Shown: positions 19,168 through 28,743, numbered from the stretch's first letter. The stretch: DNA of 64,000 bases from 4572-13 sp964594065 (GCA_964594065.1 CAZQKX010000012.1:6859-70858); one strand, 5' to 3'. The notes: generated by a model from the letters alone, not told the origin. Program-made: numbers and translations.

Positions 19168-20100
19168 ATGGGCAGAATCTATGAAAACATTGTGGATACC
19201 ATCGGACATACTCCGTTGGTGAAATTGAATAGGATGGCTCCTTCGGGCACAACCGTGCTGGCCAAAATGGAGTCATTTAATCCCTGCGGTTCGGTCAAAG
19301 ACCGAATTGCGGTTTCGATGATCAATGTGGCAGAAAAGGAAGGCAAGATTACCAATGGAGCGATCTTGATCGAACCGACCAGCGGCAATACCGGGATTGG
19401 ACTTGCGTTTGTATGTGCGGCCAGAGGGTATCGATTAATCTTGACGATGCCGGAATCGATGAGCCTTGAGCGGCGTAAGCTGTTAAAGATGCTTGGTGCC
19501 GAGATTGTATTGACGCCGGCTCCGCAGGGAATGAAAGGTGCGATAGAGCAAGCCGAAAAGATCTGCGAGAGAACACCCAACTCACTGATCCTGCAGCAGT
19601 TTCAGAATCCGGCCAATCCCGAGGCGCACCGTGCGACGACAGCACAGGAAATATGGGACGATACTGACGGCAACGTTGACATTTTTGTCTCAGGCATCGG
19701 CACCGGTGGAACCATTACCGGTTGCGGAGAAGTTCTCAAGCAGAAAAATCCGGCGATCGAAATTGTGGCCGTTGAGCCAAAGGATTCACCGGTTCTTTCC
19801 GGCGGAAGCCCCGGCCCGCATAAAATTCAGGGTATTGGAGCCGGTTTTATTCCCGGTGTTCTGAACACTTCAATATACGACACGATCATCACGGTTTCAA
19901 ATGAAGATGCTGTTGAGGCGGCACGACAGATGGCCGGCATGGAAGGAATACTGGGCGGTATCAGTGCCGGAGCGGCCTGTCATGCGGCAGTGGAAATTTC
20001 ACGAAAGCCGGAAAATGCCGGAAAAACGATCGTGTTTGTTATGTGCGATACCGGAGAACGGTATCTTTCGACCGATCTGTATGCGCATCTGTTGCAATAG
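19168..20100 (+). CDS. cysK: Cysteine synthase A (O-acetylserine sulfhydrylase)
   Basis: 310 residues, a fold-type II PLP enzyme that makes cysteine from O-acetylserine and sulfide. The PLP lysine is Lys44 in NPCGSVKDR. The substrate loop EPTSGNTGIGLAF, the phosphate-binding SGIGTGGTITG and the C-terminal FVMCDTGERYLSTDL are typical of CysK. It directly precedes the serine acetyltransferase gene, so O-acetylserine is made and used by neighbouring products. The two normally form the cysteine synthase complex. Confidence 0.97.
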   Translation: MGRIYENIVDTIGHTPLVKLNRMAPSGTTVLAKMESFNPCGSVKDRIAVSMINVAEKEGKITNGAILIEPTSGNTGIGLAFVCAARGYRLILTMPESMSLERRKLLKMLGAEIVLTPAPQGMKGAIEQAEKICERTPNSLILQQFQNPANPEAHRATTAQEIWDDTDGNVDIFVSGIGTGGTITGCGEVLKQKNPAIEIVAVEPKDSPVLSGGSPGPHKIQGIGAGFIPGVLNTSIYDTIITVSNEDAVEAARQMAGMEGILGGISAGAACHAAVEISRKPENAGKTIVFVMCDTGERYLSTDLYAHLLQ

Positions 20101-20129
20101 CCTTTTTTACAACACAGGAAATAACAGAA

Positions 20130-21068
20130 ATGACTCATCCGGATTTCAATGTTGACGAACTGTCCCGGCAGATCGTGTCTACCTATGAAGGGGATTCCGG
20201 CATCAATTTTATTGATGTTCGAAATCTTCCCGTGCGCGACAAGATCATCCATATTCTCGAGTTGTGCATGGAACTTCTTTTTCCCGGTTATACGGGCAAG
20301 CGAAAAGTAACACGTGACACCATCGAATCTGTTGTGCAGGAATTGCTTGTTGTGATTCGCCGTGAGTTAGCTGAGCAGATCGAGCTGGCTCTACGACATG
20401 AGTGTAGACTGCAGGAGTGTTCAACCTGCGATTGTGCAAATTTATCGCTCCAATCGGCCAGTCAATTGCTGAATCGGATTCCCCAGGTACGTCAAAAGCT
20501 CAAAGCGGATGTTGAAGCGGCTTTTGAAGGGGACCCGGCGGCCAAGTCATTTGAGGAAATTGTTATAAGCTACCCCCATATCGTTGCGATCGCGATCCAT
20601 CGTGTCGCTCATGAGATTTTTTTGATGGACGTGCCGCTGATCCCGAGAATCATGGCTGAATATGCTCATTCACGGACAGGGATTGACATTCATCCCGGTG
20701 CAACCATTGGCGATCGATTCTTTATCGATCACGGAACCGGTGTCGTGATCGGTGAAACGGCTGTGATCGGCAACAATGTAAAAATTTATCAGGGTGTGAC
20801 GTTAGGGGCGATCAGTTTCCCGAAAAATGAGCGGGGCGAGATCATTCGTGGCAAGAAACGGCACCCGACGCTTGAGGATAAGGTGACGGTTTATGCGGAG
20901 GCAACGATCCTTGGTGACATTACGATCGGCAAAGGTGCGGTGATTGGCGGCAATGTCTGGATTCGGGAATCCGTTCCGTCCGGAACGCTGGTAACCATTT
21001 CAAAGTCTGAGGCGCTGTACAAGAAAAAAGGCCCCGGCTTTGATGATCAATTGGAGTACTATTTGTGA
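20130..21068 (+). CDS. cysE: Serine O-acetyltransferase
   Basis: 312 residues, the long type with an extended N-terminal helical domain (about 1-150) before the left-handed beta-helix. The catalytic region includes DVPLIPRIMAEYAHSRTGIDIHPGA, the acceptor motif FIDHGTGVVIGETAVIGNNV and hexapeptide repeats to the C-terminus. The ATG at 20130 is chosen (AGGAA at 20116-20120); the longer in-frame extension would lie inside cysK. A Cys-rich insert (CRLQECSTCDCAN) in the N-terminal domain is noteworthy and could bind metal. The stop overlaps the GTG start of nadA by four bases, implying coupling. Confidence 0.95.
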   Translation: MTHPDFNVDELSRQIVSTYEGDSGINFIDVRNLPVRDKIIHILELCMELLFPGYTGKRKVTRDTIESVVQELLVVIRRELAEQIELALRHECRLQECSTCDCANLSLQSASQLLNRIPQVRQKLKADVEAAFEGDPAAKSFEEIVISYPHIVAIAIHRVAHEIFLMDVPLIPRIMAEYAHSRTGIDIHPGATIGDRFFIDHGTGVVIGETAVIGNNVKIYQGVTLGAISFPKNERGEIIRGKKRHPTLEDKVTVYAEATILGDITIGKGAVIGGNVWIRESVPSGTLVTISKSEALYKKKGPGFDDQLEYYL

Positions 21069-21979
21069 GTACTGAGTTACTGGAAAAGATACAGAGGTTA
21101 AAAGAGCAGCACAATGCGATCATTTTGGCGCATAATTATCAGCCCGGTGACATTCAGGATATTGCTGATTATGCTGGTGACTCGCTGGGGCTCAGCGTTC
21201 AGGCGGCCGAAACGGATGCGGACGTGATCGTGTTTTGCGGTGTCTTGTTTATGGCGGAAACCGCGGCGATCCTGTCGCCGAAAAAAACCGTTTTGCTGCC
21301 GGAAATAAAAGCCGGCTGTCCGATGGCCGACATGATTGACGCGGCGCAGCTTCAGGAGATGAAAGATAAATACCCTGATGCGCTGGTGGTCTGTTATGTG
21401 AATTCGACCGCCCAGGTTAAGGCTTTGAGCGATTATTGCTGTACCAGCGGCAATGCGCTGGAACTGGTTGAGTCTCTGCCGAAAGACAGGCAGATCCTGT
21501 TTGTGCCGGATAAAAATTTAGGCGGGTTTATCAATGAACGAACCGGACGGGAAATGATCCTTTGGCCGGGCTATTGTTCGACCCATGTTCGGATTCAGCC
21601 GCAGGATGTTGATGTTGCCAGAGGCCGGCATCCCGATGCTTTGGTACTGGCGCATCCAGAGTGCAATCCGGAGGTCCGCCTGCTGGCTGATGAATTGCTC
21701 AGTACCGGTCAAATGTTGAAATATGCCAAAACAAGTGATGGCAGGGAATTTATCATTGCGACCGAAAACGGAATATTACACACGTTAAAAAAACAAAATC
21801 CGGACAAACTGTTTTATCCTGTTACGGAAAAAGCGATTTGTCCAAATATGAAGAAAATTTCATTGGAAAAAGTATTGTGGGCTTTGGAAGACATGCAATA
21901 TCACATTACTGTTCCCGAACCGATTGCTTCGAATGCGAAACGATCACTGGACCGAATGATTGAAATATTACCGAAATAA
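21065..21979 (+). CDS. nadA: Quinolinate synthase A
   Basis: 304 residues, the compact form. It condenses iminoaspartate with dihydroxyacetone phosphate to quinolinate and needs a [4Fe-4S] cluster. Motifs seen: LAHNYQPGDIQDIADYAGDSLGLS near the start, FCGVLFMAETAAILSP (first cluster Cys), GCPMADM, CYVNSTA, FVPDKNLGG, HPECNPEV (second Cys) and the C-terminal CPNMKK (third Cys). The start is GTG at 21065, overlapping the cysE stop. nadB and nadC are not present here. Its place in a cysteine/Fe-S operon fits its cluster requirement. Confidence 0.96.
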   Translation: MSTELLEKIQRLKEQHNAIILAHNYQPGDIQDIADYAGDSLGLSVQAAETDADVIVFCGVLFMAETAAILSPKKTVLLPEIKAGCPMADMIDAAQLQEMKDKYPDALVVCYVNSTAQVKALSDYCCTSGNALELVESLPKDRQILFVPDKNLGGFINERTGREMILWPGYCSTHVRIQPQDVDVARGRHPDALVLAHPECNPEVRLLADELLSTGQMLKYAKTSDGREFIIATENGILHTLKKQNPDKLFYPVTEKAICPNMKKISLEKVLWALEDMQYHITVPEPIASNAKRSLDRMIEILPK

Positions 21980-22012
21980 ACGAGAATCCCCTTTGTTATG
22001 TAAGGAATGATC

Positions 22013-23302
22013 ATGGACACAGAAAAGACCTATAAACTCGATACACTGGCATTACATGCCGGCCAGGAAGTAGATGAAACGACCCTCAGTCGGGCCGTAC
22101 CGATCTATCAAACGACAAGTTATTTATTTAAAGATACCGATCATGCCGCAAATTTGTTTGGGCTCAAGGAGTTTGGTAATATTTATACCCGCCTGATGAA
22201 TCCAACGACAGATGTTCTCGAAAAGCGTCTGGCGGCGTTGGAAGGCGGGATCGGGGCCTGTGCCTTTAGTTCCGGGATGGCAGCGATCACCGCGGCCGTG
22301 CAGAATATCGCCCCGGCCGGATCGCATGTTGTTTCATCGAATTCGCTTTATGGCGGAACCTGCACCCTGTTTTCACATACGCTGCCGAAGATGGGCCTTG
22401 AGTTTACATTTGTTGACCCCAATGATCCTCAGAACTTTGCCAATGCGATCAAGGACAACACAAAGCTGATCTACATTGAGTCGATCGGTAACCCTAAAAA
22501 CGATGTGCTGGATTATGAAGCGATTGCAAAGATCGCACGTGATCACGGGATACCGGTGGTGTGTGACAATACAGTCACTTCTCCAATACTGTTTCGGCCC
22601 ATTGAGTATGGCATTGATATTGTCGTGCATTCCTGTACGAAGATTATCGGTGGCCACGGGACCAGCGTTGGCGGCGTCGTGATCGATTCCGGCAACTTCA
22701 AGTGGGACAACGGTAAGTTTCCGGGTCTGATCGACCCGGACCCAAGCTACCATGGCCTGAAATACTATGAAGCGCTTGGACCGCTGGCCTATATCATCAA
22801 GATTCGCACCAATATGCTGCGGGATACCGGCGGTTGTTTGTCACCGTTCAATGCTTTCCTTCTGCTGCAGGGCGTCGAAACGCTGCACCTGCGAGCGCCG
22901 CGGCATTGTGAGAATGCCTTGAAGTTAGCCGAATTTCTTGAAAAACATCCTGCCGTAGACTGGGTGAATTATCCGGGCCTGCCGTCACATCCAAACTATG
23001 ATCTGGCGAAGAAGTATTTGCCGGATGGCCAGGGAGCGATTCTTGGCTTTGGCATCAAAGGCGGCATCGATGCGGGAAAGAAATTTATCAACAATGTTCA
23101 ATTAGCCAGTCATTTGGCCAATGTTCTGGACAGTAAAACGCTTGTGATCCATCCGGCCAGCACGACGCATCAGCAGCTGACCGATCAAGAGCAGTTGGAT
23201 GCCGGTGTCACGCCGGACTATGTTCGCGTTTCCGTGGGAACCGAACATGTCGAAGATATTATCGAAGATTTTGATCAGGCTCTAAAGGCCAGTCAAGCAT
23301 AA
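22013..23302 (+). CDS. metY: O-acetylhomoserine aminocarboxypropyltransferase (sulfhydrylase)
   Basis: 429 residues of the Cys/Met metabolism PLP family. The N-terminus LDTLALHAGQEVDETT, YQTTSYLFKDTDHAANLF, NIYTRLMNPTTDVLEKRLAALEGG and the PLP-lysine region VHSCTKIIGGHGT are diagnostic of MetY-type enzymes, which make homocysteine or use sulfide with O-acetylhomoserine. ATG 22013 is preferred to ATG 22007 because AAGGA (22002-22006) then has 6-nt spacing. It continues the sulfur-assimilation theme of the operon. Confidence 0.93.
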   Translation: MDTEKTYKLDTLALHAGQEVDETTLSRAVPIYQTTSYLFKDTDHAANLFGLKEFGNIYTRLMNPTTDVLEKRLAALEGGIGACAFSSGMAAITAAVQNIAPAGSHVVSSNSLYGGTCTLFSHTLPKMGLEFTFVDPNDPQNFANAIKDNTKLIYIESIGNPKNDVLDYEAIAKIARDHGIPVVCDNTVTSPILFRPIEYGIDIVVHSCTKIIGGHGTSVGGVVIDSGNFKWDNGKFPGLIDPDPSYHGLKYYEALGPLAYIIKIRTNMLRDTGGCLSPFNAFLLLQGVETLHLRAPRHCENALKLAEFLEKHPAVDWVNYPGLPSHPNYDLAKKYLPDGQGAILGFGIKGGIDAGKKFINNVQLASHLANVLDSKTLVIHPASTTHQQLTDQEQLDAGVTPDYVRVSVGTEHVEDIIEDFDQALKASQA

Positions 23303-23325
23303 TAGCGTCATAAGGAAATAAAAAC

Positions 23326-24183
23326 ATGTGGGATTATACGGACAAGGTGATGGATCATTTCCATCATCCCAAGAACGTCGGCAAACTTGACGATCCGGAC
23401 GGTGTAGGCGAAGTGGGGTCTTTGGCGTGTGGAGATGCTTTGACACTGATGTTCAAGCTGGATGGGCATGGGACAATTGAAGATGTGAAATTTCAGACCT
23501 TTGGCTGTGCCAGCGCGATCGCTTCTTCCTCAATCCTGACGGAAATGATCAAGGGAATGACCCTTGAACAGGCCGCTGCCGTGACCAATAAAGATATTGT
23601 TGACAAACTCGGCGGTTTGCCGGACCAGAAGATGCATTGTTCAGTTATGGGGCAGGAAGCCCTTGAGGCGGCGATTCAGGATTACTATAAGCGAAAAGGT
23701 GGTACAGCCCCTGATATCAAAAAAGGGAATATTGTCTGTACCTGCTTTGGTGTGACGGATGAAGAGATTCGCAAAGTCGTCCATGAAAATGATTTGATCA
23801 CGGTTGATGAGGTCACGAATTTCTGTAAGGCCGGCGGTGGTTGCGGCGGGTGTAAAGAACGCATCGCTGAACTTGTCGAGGAAGAACAGGGACAAAAGGC
23901 GCATGTACCTCATAAGGAAACCCCCGCCAAACCCGCTGAACTGACCAATATCCAAAAGATCCAACTTGTCCAGCAAACGATCAATGAGCAAATACGTCCG
24001 GCATTGCGGGCTGACGGAGGTGATATTGACCTAATAGACGTCGAAGGCAACAAAGTTATTGTTGCTTTTCGAGGTATGTGTGCACAATGCAAAATGGCCG
24101 AGTATACGATGAGAGATGTAGTCGAGGCCCGACTCAAAGAATTCGTCAGTGACGATCTCTACGTTGAGGAATTAAAAGATTAA
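23326..24183 (+). CDS. nifU: Fe-S cluster assembly scaffold NifU (three-domain)
   Basis: 285 residues with all three NifU parts. The IscU-like domain (1-125) has ligands Cys35, Cys61 and Cys105. The central BFD-like [2Fe-2S] domain (133-185) has Cys138, Cys140, Cys173 and Cys176. The C-terminal Nfu domain (209-285) has the MCAQC pair Cys252/Cys255. It lies 23 nt after metY and 25 nt before nifS, the normal partner. No nitrogenase genes are present, so this is probably the housekeeping NIF-type Fe-S assembly system, as in several anaerobes, rather than nitrogenase maturation. Confidence 0.96.
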   Translation: MWDYTDKVMDHFHHPKNVGKLDDPDGVGEVGSLACGDALTLMFKLDGHGTIEDVKFQTFGCASAIASSSILTEMIKGMTLEQAAAVTNKDIVDKLGGLPDQKMHCSVMGQEALEAAIQDYYKRKGGTAPDIKKGNIVCTCFGVTDEEIRKVVHENDLITVDEVTNFCKAGGGCGGCKERIAELVEEEQGQKAHVPHKETPAKPAELTNIQKIQLVQQTINEQIRPALRADGGDIDLIDVEGNKVIVAFRGMCAQCKMAEYTMRDVVEARLKEFVSDDLYVEELKD

Positions 24184-24208
24184 AACCGATTTTACCGGAG
24201 TAGTACCC

Positions 24209-25375
24209 ATGACGAATGTCATTTATATGGATAACAACGCGACCACAAAAGTGGCCGAGGAGGTCATAGAAGAAATGATGCCGTATCTAAGCGATCAATA
24301 CGGCAATCCGTCCAGTATGCACACATTTGGCGGCTGTGTCGGCAAAAAGGTCGCACACGCCAGAGAACAGGTTGCGTTGCTGTTGGGATGTGAGCCGGAT
24401 GAGATCATTTTTACCAGTTGCGGCACCGAAAGCGATAACACCGCCATTAAGGGGACGCTTGAGATGTATCCTAACCGGCATAAAGTGGTCACCACTCGCG
24501 TCGAGCATCCGGCGGTTTTGACAACCTGCCGGGACCTGGAACGTCATGGTTACAGTGTCAGCGAAATTGGAGTGGACCAGCAGGGGTGTCTGGATGTCGA
24601 TGAACTGGGATTTCGGATAGACGATAATACAGCAATTGTTTCGGTGATGTATGCCAATAACGAGACCGGGGTTATTTTCCCGGTTGAACAAATTGCCGAT
24701 ATTGTTTCGGCTCGCGGCGTTATTTTTCATACTGATGCCGTTCAGGTTGCCGGGAAGATCCCGTTGAACCTGAAGGACAGTGCGATCGACCTGCTGAGTC
24801 TGTCCGGTCACAAACTCCATGCTCCCAAGGGTGTGGGGGTCATGTATGTGCGTAGAGGAACACGTGTGGGAACATTTATGCATGGTGGTCATCAGGAATC
24901 GGGTCGACGGGGCGGTACCGAAAACGTGCCTGGTATTATTGCGTTGGGCAAGGCGTGTGAACTGGCCCAAAATCATTTGAATGAAGAAAATACACGTGTT
25001 AAAGCGCTGCGTGACAAGCTTGAAAAAGGCATTCTTGAATCCTGCCCGGACTGCTTTGTCAATGGCGATACAGAAAACCGCCTGCCTAACACAACGAATA
25101 TCAGTTTTGAATATATCGAAGGTGAATCCATCTTGATGATGCTTGACCAGTTTGGTATCTGTGCAAGTTCCGGTTCGGCCTGCACCTCCGGTTCATTGGA
25201 ACCGTCACATGTACTTCGAGCGATGGGCGTTCCGTTTACTGCTGCGCACGGATCGATTCGATTCAGCCTCAGCCGTTACAATACAGAAGCGGATGTGGAT
25301 TTAGTGATTGAAAAAGTTGCTCCGATTATTGCCCGGCTTCGAGAGTTAAGCCCTTTTGTAAAAAGCCGGTCATAA
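24209..25375 (+). CDS. nifS: Cysteine desulfurase NifS/IscS
   Basis: 388 residues. PLP-dependent class V enzyme that releases sulfur from cysteine for Fe-S clusters. YMDNNATTKVAEEV at the start, the PLP lysine Lys202 in SGHKLHAPKGVG and the catalytic Cys325 in SSGSACTSGS are present. The loop around the active Cys is the group I type. It is the last gene of the Rrf2-cys-nad-nif operon and takes the cysteine made by the cysK/cysE products. No terminator is obvious in the following 240 nt. Confidence 0.96.
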   Translation: MTNVIYMDNNATTKVAEEVIEEMMPYLSDQYGNPSSMHTFGGCVGKKVAHAREQVALLLGCEPDEIIFTSCGTESDNTAIKGTLEMYPNRHKVVTTRVEHPAVLTTCRDLERHGYSVSEIGVDQQGCLDVDELGFRIDDNTAIVSVMYANNETGVIFPVEQIADIVSARGVIFHTDAVQVAGKIPLNLKDSAIDLLSLSGHKLHAPKGVGVMYVRRGTRVGTFMHGGHQESGRRGGTENVPGIIALGKACELAQNHLNEENTRVKALRDKLEKGILESCPDCFVNGDTENRLPNTTNISFEYIEGESILMMLDQFGICASSGSACTSGSLEPSHVLRAMGVPFTAAHGSIRFSLSRYNTEADVDLVIEKVAPIIARLRELSPFVKSRS

Positions 25376-25619
25376 CATTGGCACAGACTTAGTGAAAAAT
25401 ATCATCTAAGCCATCATTTTATCTATAAACGCCTAAATGACTTCTCTACGAAAGATATTATCGGTCTATGATTTTTCTGACATTCAAGAATTGAAGTTAT
25501 TTTCCGGCCAATAATTGACGATAACAAGCAGTGTAAGATTATGATTGACGTGTGCTGCTTGCATGCCTGAAACGTGTAAAGTTCGAGCTGTGAAAAGATT
25601 GTCCCGTAAGGAGCGTTCA

Positions 25620-26711
25620 ATGGATTCAGAACGGCTGAAAAGTGATCAGATGTTTTCAGAGGAAAAGACAGGTCATGCAAGACATATCCCTTTGGCTCTA
25701 AGCAGTCGCTTACGAGTTCAGGATATAATGCAGGAAAATATTCCGGGCACCTGGTCAACTGAACCGGTGATTGCGACACTGAAAACCATGCATAAAAGCG
25801 GATTGGTCCGGTTGCCGGTTCGAGTCATGTATGGTACAACTGATCAGGAGCAGACATTTATCGGGTCAATTCGTGCCAGAGATATTTTTAATGAGATCGT
25901 CTCTTCAGCATCACCGCTTGAACGAAGCTATTACGACTGGAATGTTTTAAATTATCCCGTTTCTAAAATTATGCGGCATAAAATACGCGTTGTTTCTATG
26001 GACTCCGGAATTGAAAGAGCGGTCGCTGCATTATCTGTCGAGAGTCTGGATTCAGTTTTAATCACTGATGGCGCCCATGGAACCGGTTGTATCCGAAGCA
26101 AGGACCTCCTGCGATTGTTGCATCGGCTCGGAAACATCTTTGATATTATCCTGGGCGATGAGACGGGTGAAATGACCGAAACACTTTCGCTGAGCTTGTT
26201 GGATTTCATGAAAATGCTTCAGGAAGGACCCTTTACGGCAAAACAAATGATGCAAAAACCGACGCTGTTCCTTGAAGAACAGGATGACCTGATGAAGGCG
26301 ATGAGTCTTTTTGCTTCAGGATACAGTCGAAACATCCCGGTTCTGACGGATGATGGTGGATTTTCCGGTTTTATTTCCGATCGGAATATCCTGAGATTTC
26401 TTGCCGGCCTCCGAGTTGGCAACACCGAAGAAGATGTTCTTTATGAAGGTAAATTGAGTCGCTCAGCCTTACGTGACAAAACGATCGCCGACCTCATGCA
26501 GCGGGAGAACCAGTTCATTCCGGGTGATGTTTACTTTTGGCGGGCGTGCTATACAATGCTTGAGAATAATTTTACCTGCCAGCCTGTTTACGACAAAGAG
26601 AATAATACGTATGGGATTTTGACATCATCGGATTTGATCAAAGGATTACGTGACCTCATACAGATCTACCCGAATATTCTGAAATTGTTGACCAGTGACG
26701 AAGCCGCCTGA
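25620..26711 (+). CDS. CBS domain protein
   Basis: 363 residues; the start is ATG 25620 with AAGGAG at 25608-25613. It contains about four CBS motifs: LRVQDIMQENIPGTW near residue 35, YPVSKIMRHKIRVV near 115, TAKQMMQKPTLF near 205 with SGFISDRNILRFL, and IADLMQRENQFIP near 290. No catalytic or membrane domain is attached, so it is a free-standing, probably adenylate-binding regulatory protein in the cytoplasm. The partner is unknown. It stands alone about 245 nt after nifS. Confidence 0.85.
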   Translation: MDSERLKSDQMFSEEKTGHARHIPLALSSRLRVQDIMQENIPGTWSTEPVIATLKTMHKSGLVRLPVRVMYGTTDQEQTFIGSIRARDIFNEIVSSASPLERSYYDWNVLNYPVSKIMRHKIRVVSMDSGIERAVAALSVESLDSVLITDGAHGTGCIRSKDLLRLLHRLGNIFDIILGDETGEMTETLSLSLLDFMKMLQEGPFTAKQMMQKPTLFLEEQDDLMKAMSLFASGYSRNIPVLTDDGGFSGFISDRNILRFLAGLRVGNTEEDVLYEGKLSRSALRDKTIADLMQRENQFIPGDVYFWRACYTMLENNFTCQPVYDKENNTYGILTSSDLIKGLRDLIQIYPNILKLLTSDEAA

Positions 26712-26859
26712 TAAAAAAGGGCTCATCGGAATTTTTCGCTTTTTACAAGATTGCTGCACATTTGGAATAATCAAATCATCTCGAAAAAACTATGCAAATG
26801 GATGATTTTCGGTTAAATTGTCTAAGAATAAAGTATTTTTCAGTGATTTGAGGGCAATT

Positions 26860-27636
26860 ATGCTTGAAAACATACGCGGCAAGAAGGCATTTATCTGTGA
26901 TATGGACGGGGTGATTCTTCATGGAAAACGCCTGTTGGGTGGGGCTGCTGATTTTGTCAATTGGCTCAAAAGTCATGGCAAGGAGTACCTGTTTCTGACA
27001 AACAGCTCTGAACGCACCCCTGAACAGATCAGCGAAAAGCTTGCCGGAATGGGGATAGATATCTCCGCAGAGCATTTTATGACCAGCGCACTGGCGACGG
27101 CCAGCTTTTTGCGTTCGCAAAGTCCGGGTGCCAGGGTCTATATGATCGGTGCGTTCGGGCTCGAAGAAGCTCTCCGCGATGCCGGGTGTGTACTGACCGA
27201 TGAGAATCCGGATTATGTAGTGCTGGGCGAGACACTGGATTACACACATGACAAGATCACAAAAGGCATTCGTGCTGTGCTGGCAGGTGCCAAACTTATC
27301 GGTACCAATCCCGACGTTTCCGGTCCGACCGAGTCCGGCATTGTTCCGGCGTGTAAGGCATTGATTGCGCCGATCGAACTGGCCGCGGGCAAACAGGCTT
27401 ACTTCATCGGAAAGCCCAACCCGCTGATCCTGCGGGCTTCACTGAAAAAGATAAACTGTCATCGTGCCGACGCGGTCATTATCGGTGACCGCATGGATAC
27501 CGATATCATCGCCGGTATTGAGTCCGAAATTCAAACGGTGCTGGTCCTGTCCGGGATTTCGCAAAAGGAAGATATCGAAAAATATCCCTACCGCCCGAAT
27601 CTAATCCTCGACCACATCGGCCAGATCGCCAAATGA
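26860..27636 (+). CDS. HAD-IIA family phosphatase (NagD-like)
   Basis: 258 residues. FICDMDGVILHG (nucleophile Asp14 and Asp16), LTNSSERTPEQI (motif II), the C2-type cap and the C-terminal IGDRMDTDIIAGIES (motif IV) are clear. The family dephosphorylates small sugar or nucleotide phosphates in the cytoplasm. ATG 26860 is chosen (GAGG 6 nt upstream); a longer in-frame start lacks an RBS. Confidence 0.92.
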   Translation: MLENIRGKKAFICDMDGVILHGKRLLGGAADFVNWLKSHGKEYLFLTNSSERTPEQISEKLAGMGIDISAEHFMTSALATASFLRSQSPGARVYMIGAFGLEEALRDAGCVLTDENPDYVVLGETLDYTHDKITKGIRAVLAGAKLIGTNPDVSGPTESGIVPACKALIAPIELAAGKQAYFIGKPNPLILRASLKKINCHRADAVIIGDRMDTDIIAGIESEIQTVLVLSGISQKEDIEKYPYRPNLILDHIGQIAK

Positions 27637-27644
27637 TTGTTTTT

Positions 27645-27670
27645 GACAGGATTAACAGGATTTACGAGAC
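27645..27670. repeat. Dispersed-type repeat motif (GACAGGATTAACAGGATTTA)
   Basis: The string between the HAD gene and the next gene, read TTTTTGACAGGATTAACAGG and then ATTTAC, contains a tandem AACAGGATT/GACAGGATT unit. From general knowledge, motifs of this kind recur as short intergenic repeats in many bacterial genomes. Only one copy was noticed in this window, so the repeat status is inferred. Confidence 0.35.
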
Positions 27671-27690
27671 AATAAGAAGGAACTTCGGCA

Positions 27691-28743
27691 ATGAAAAAAT
27701 GGTTTTTGGGATTATTTTTAATTGTTGCATCAAGTATGGTTTTTGCAGGTTCCCAAGATGAACTTGATTTGCGTTTAAATCTTCCCAAAGGTTTCTCTGC
27801 TTCTATTGCTATTACATCGGATTTTAAAAGTCTCAATAAAGATGTACCTGGATTGAACAAAGATTTTGAGGAATACAACAAAACGATTGAAAAGTTTCAA
27901 ATTCACTGTTTAGAAGTGGATGCAGAAAGTAATATGAAAATAAAACAGACATGGGTATCGATAAAAGAAATATATCGTGACATAAGTGGTAAGATGTGTA
28001 TTCGCTATGATTCAGAAGATTCTCAATATTCAGTTCCGGAAGGGGCGGTGTTTGATAAGTATCTGATTGGACAGCACCTGATTTTCAAAGTTAATTCGAA
28101 AGGTAAGATTCTTGATATCAACGGCTATGAAAAAATTGCTAAGAAAATGACCAAACCAGCACTAAAACATCTTCATCTTGGAAAAGATGGTATTATTAGA
28201 ATGCTAAAAAATTATAAGTTATTCGGAATTTCGGAATTTTGCTCAATGGGGCCAGTGAAAGTTGGAGAATTACATACTGAAACGGCTATACCAGATATAG
28301 AAACTATTCCCAAAATCGTTTCCTATTCAAAAACATGGTCTTTAAAAGAGATTAATGATGGATTATCGCACTATGAAATTACAGTTGACAGTATTAAAAA
28401 ACAAACGTGGAATATTACAGAGTTTGGAAAAAAGCGAACATCCCAAGAGTATAAGAAATCAAATGAAATACGTCACCTTGCTTGTGATATCACAACTGGA
28501 TTAATTATAAAAAGTCGATATGTTATCGATAGCTTCAGCAGGGATGTTCATATCGGTTATGATCAGTCTGAAACAATTCGGGAATACTCAGGTAATGGTT
28601 CTATGACTATAGAGACAGTAAAAAATGACCCAAAAGTAGACGAATGGTCTAAAAGAATGAATTCAATTTATATTATTGGGATTCTTGCCTTTGCGGGAAT
28701 AATATTCTTTTGTGGGAATGCCATAAGGAAAAAAAATGGCTAA
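27691..28743 (+). CDS. Secreted or membrane-anchored protein of unknown function
   Basis: 350 residues, not recognised with confidence; the overall layout recalls DUF6263-like extracytoplasmic proteins. There is an N-terminal signal peptide (MKKWFLGLFLIVASSMVFAGS, cleavage probably after FAG). A single C-terminal membrane helix (about residues 324-344) and a basic tail RKKNG suggest a type I membrane protein with an extracytoplasmic beta-rich body. RBS AGAAGGA lies upstream. The gene is clearly more AT-rich than the flanking HAD and polA genes and its last 8 nt overlap the polA start, so it may be a later insertion into this spot. Confidence 0.75.
   Translation: MKKWFLGLFLIVASSMVFAGSQDELDLRLNLPKGFSASIAITSDFKSLNKDVPGLNKDFEEYNKTIEKFQIHCLEVDAESNMKIKQTWVSIKEIYRDISGKMCIRYDSEDSQYSVPEGAVFDKYLIGQHLIFKVNSKGKILDINGYEKIAKKMTKPALKHLHLGKDGIIRMLKNYKLFGISEFCSMGPVKVGELHTETAIPDIETIPKIVSYSKTWSLKEINDGLSHYEITVDSIKKQTWNITEFGKKRTSQEYKKSNEIRHLACDITTGLIIKSRYVIDSFSRDVHIGYDQSETIREYSGNGSMTIETVKNDPKVDEWSKRMNSIYIIGILAFAGIIFFCGNAIRKKNG

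Noticed and set aside
23326..25375. nifU/nifS as evidence of nitrogen fixation
   Set aside because: No nitrogenase or other nif genes are present; the operon context indicates general Fe-S assembly.
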